From the NCBI GenBank assembly GCA_902788365.1, contig CADAJN010000006.1, positions 90,567 through 154,566 of the forward strand: 64,000 nt of DNA. Direction: 5' to 3'. This document shows, piece after piece, positions 63,473-64,000 of this stretch (the stretch's first letter is position 1; the number at the start of each line of letters is the position of its first letter). The notes beneath the pieces were generated by a model. It did no database searches. It saw only the letters and a program-made list of their open reading frames with translations, and was not told the DNA's origin. The position numbers were made by a program, and so were the translations under genes. This DNA is from an uncultured Pseudomonadota bacterium. GTDB lineage: Bacteria > Pseudomonadota > Alphaproteobacteria > RF32 > CAG-239.

Positions 63473-64000
63473 ATGAAATATTCAAGAACAGCGATAGGTC
63501 TTTTGACAGCACAGTATCGTTCTGTGCTGAAAAAATGCTTATTGATTAACTTGGGGTTATTCGCGCTTGGCGCGGTGACGACCGCTCCGGCGAACGCTGC
63601 TGATTGGGAAAATCCGGAAAGTTATAGGACAGGCGGCACTACTTGGTCATCAGGGTATGCAGATGCGACAAATTGGATACATGCCTTGCCTACTTATAAC
63701 CGGCCACTGAATGAAGATGGTCAAGGCAATACACCGGTAACAGTTTTTGGCGTTGAATCCATGTTTACTATTTTACAACCGGCTTTGGATGCAACAGATG
63801 CGGCTGTGGCAGCTGTAAACAATGCAGTTTCTGCAAAAGCGGATATCACGGCAGCAAATAATAGTAAGTTAATAAAAGTAGGTGCAGTTAGAGCTGCTTT
63901 GGATGATTACGTTTTGTTAAGTGGCGATAATTATGGCGATGCTGATGATCCGTCTGGTTTGCGCTCAGCTGTTGAAACACAAATCACAGGCAAAGGCTAC
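63473..64000 (+). CDS. Autotransporter/adhesin-like surface protein (3' end missing)
   Basis: The frame is open from ATG 63473 (AAAGGATAG upstream) to the window end; 176 codons are visible. It has an extended signal peptide: a basic N-region with RSVLKKCLL, a hydrophobic core LINLGLFALGAV and cleavage expected after PANAA, the long form seen in type V secreted proteins. The mature part is Ala/Asp/Asn-rich with VAAVNNAVSAKADI-like heptad character, as in trimeric adhesin stalks. It is driven by a consensus promoter through a long leader. The C-terminal anchor lies outside the window. Confidence 0.75.
   Translation, partial: MKYSRTAIGLLTAQYRSVLKKCLLINLGLFALGAVTTAPANAADWENPESYRTGGTTWSSGYADATNWIHALPTYNRPLNEDGQGNTPVTVFGVESMFTILQPALDATDAAVAAVNNAVSAKADITAANNSKLIKVGAVRAALDDYVLLSGDNYGDADDPSGLRSAVETQITGKGY

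Overview
The window looks like the chromosome of an uncultured, AT-rich, Gram-negative alphaproteobacterium, probably host- or gut-associated. The pointers are the lspA - DUF3035 lipoprotein (BamF-like) - paired M16 peptidase order, GyrA, HflX/Hfq, a complete ADP-heptose pathway (so a heptose-containing LPS), autotransporter-type surface proteins at both window ends, and scattered repeats of the kind seen in uncultured host-associated alphaproteobacteria. No taxonomic marker was searched, so the placement is inference.

Layout. 1-11.7 kb: the 3' part of a subtilase autotransporter, a fused lysophospholipid transporter/acyltransferase/acyl-ACP synthetase, a 21-residue membrane protein, an exonuclease, tRNA-Leu, CorA, a Chlamydia-like arginine decarboxylase/antiporter pair (AaxB/AaxC), GreA with a leader hairpin, an AlbA_2 protein and RNase HI. 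11.7-26.5 kb: a large surface-polysaccharide locus. It holds dTDP-rhamnose genes rmlACDB, an active-looking serine recombinase, a 19-bp perfect inverted repeat, a recombinase paralogue that has lost its catalytic residues, an RgpF-type protein, three tandem GT9-like transferases that share one cysteine spacing (the last fused to a ParB/Srx-like domain), then hldE-gmhA-[acyltransferase]-gmhB-hldD. 26.5-30.2 kb: small regulators (XRE, two LysR), a GNAT protein, and tRNA-Asn and tRNA-Cys. 30.4-39.7 kb: rpiB-glyA-mscL, then a second glycan operon (nucleotidyltransferase, two GT4, a GT-C-like membrane protein, a GT2-GtrA fusion, a eukaryotic-type phosphomannomutase). 39.7-56.5 kb: mostly housekeeping genes (elbB, M16 peptidase, gyrA, lspA, DUF3035 lipoprotein, M16 pair, pgi, mutL, hfq, hflX, phoB-like, rpe), interrupted by a gene-free stretch of about 0.75 kb with its own promoter and terminator that may encode a structured RNA. 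56.5-64 kb: accessory DNA. It holds an orphan gene, tRNA-Ala followed by three ~235-bp tandem units that each end in a copy of the tRNA 3' end, a phage/toxin-like gene with two small membrane proteins and a duplicated orphan fragment, gpsA, an ankyrin protein, four DnaA-box-like 9-mers at exact 12-bp spacing, two copies of a 127-bp repeat, and the start of a second autotransporter/adhesin.

How the genes may work together. The rml, RgpF, GT9 and heptose genes would supply and assemble a rhamnose/heptose glycan. The recombinase, inverted repeat and catalytically dead paralogue sit exactly at the head of that assembly operon, which suggests phase-variable or otherwise recombinase-derived control. 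This is the part of the window most likely to be a little-described system. The tRNA-Ala tandem units with the toxin-like cassette behind them are the second candidate.
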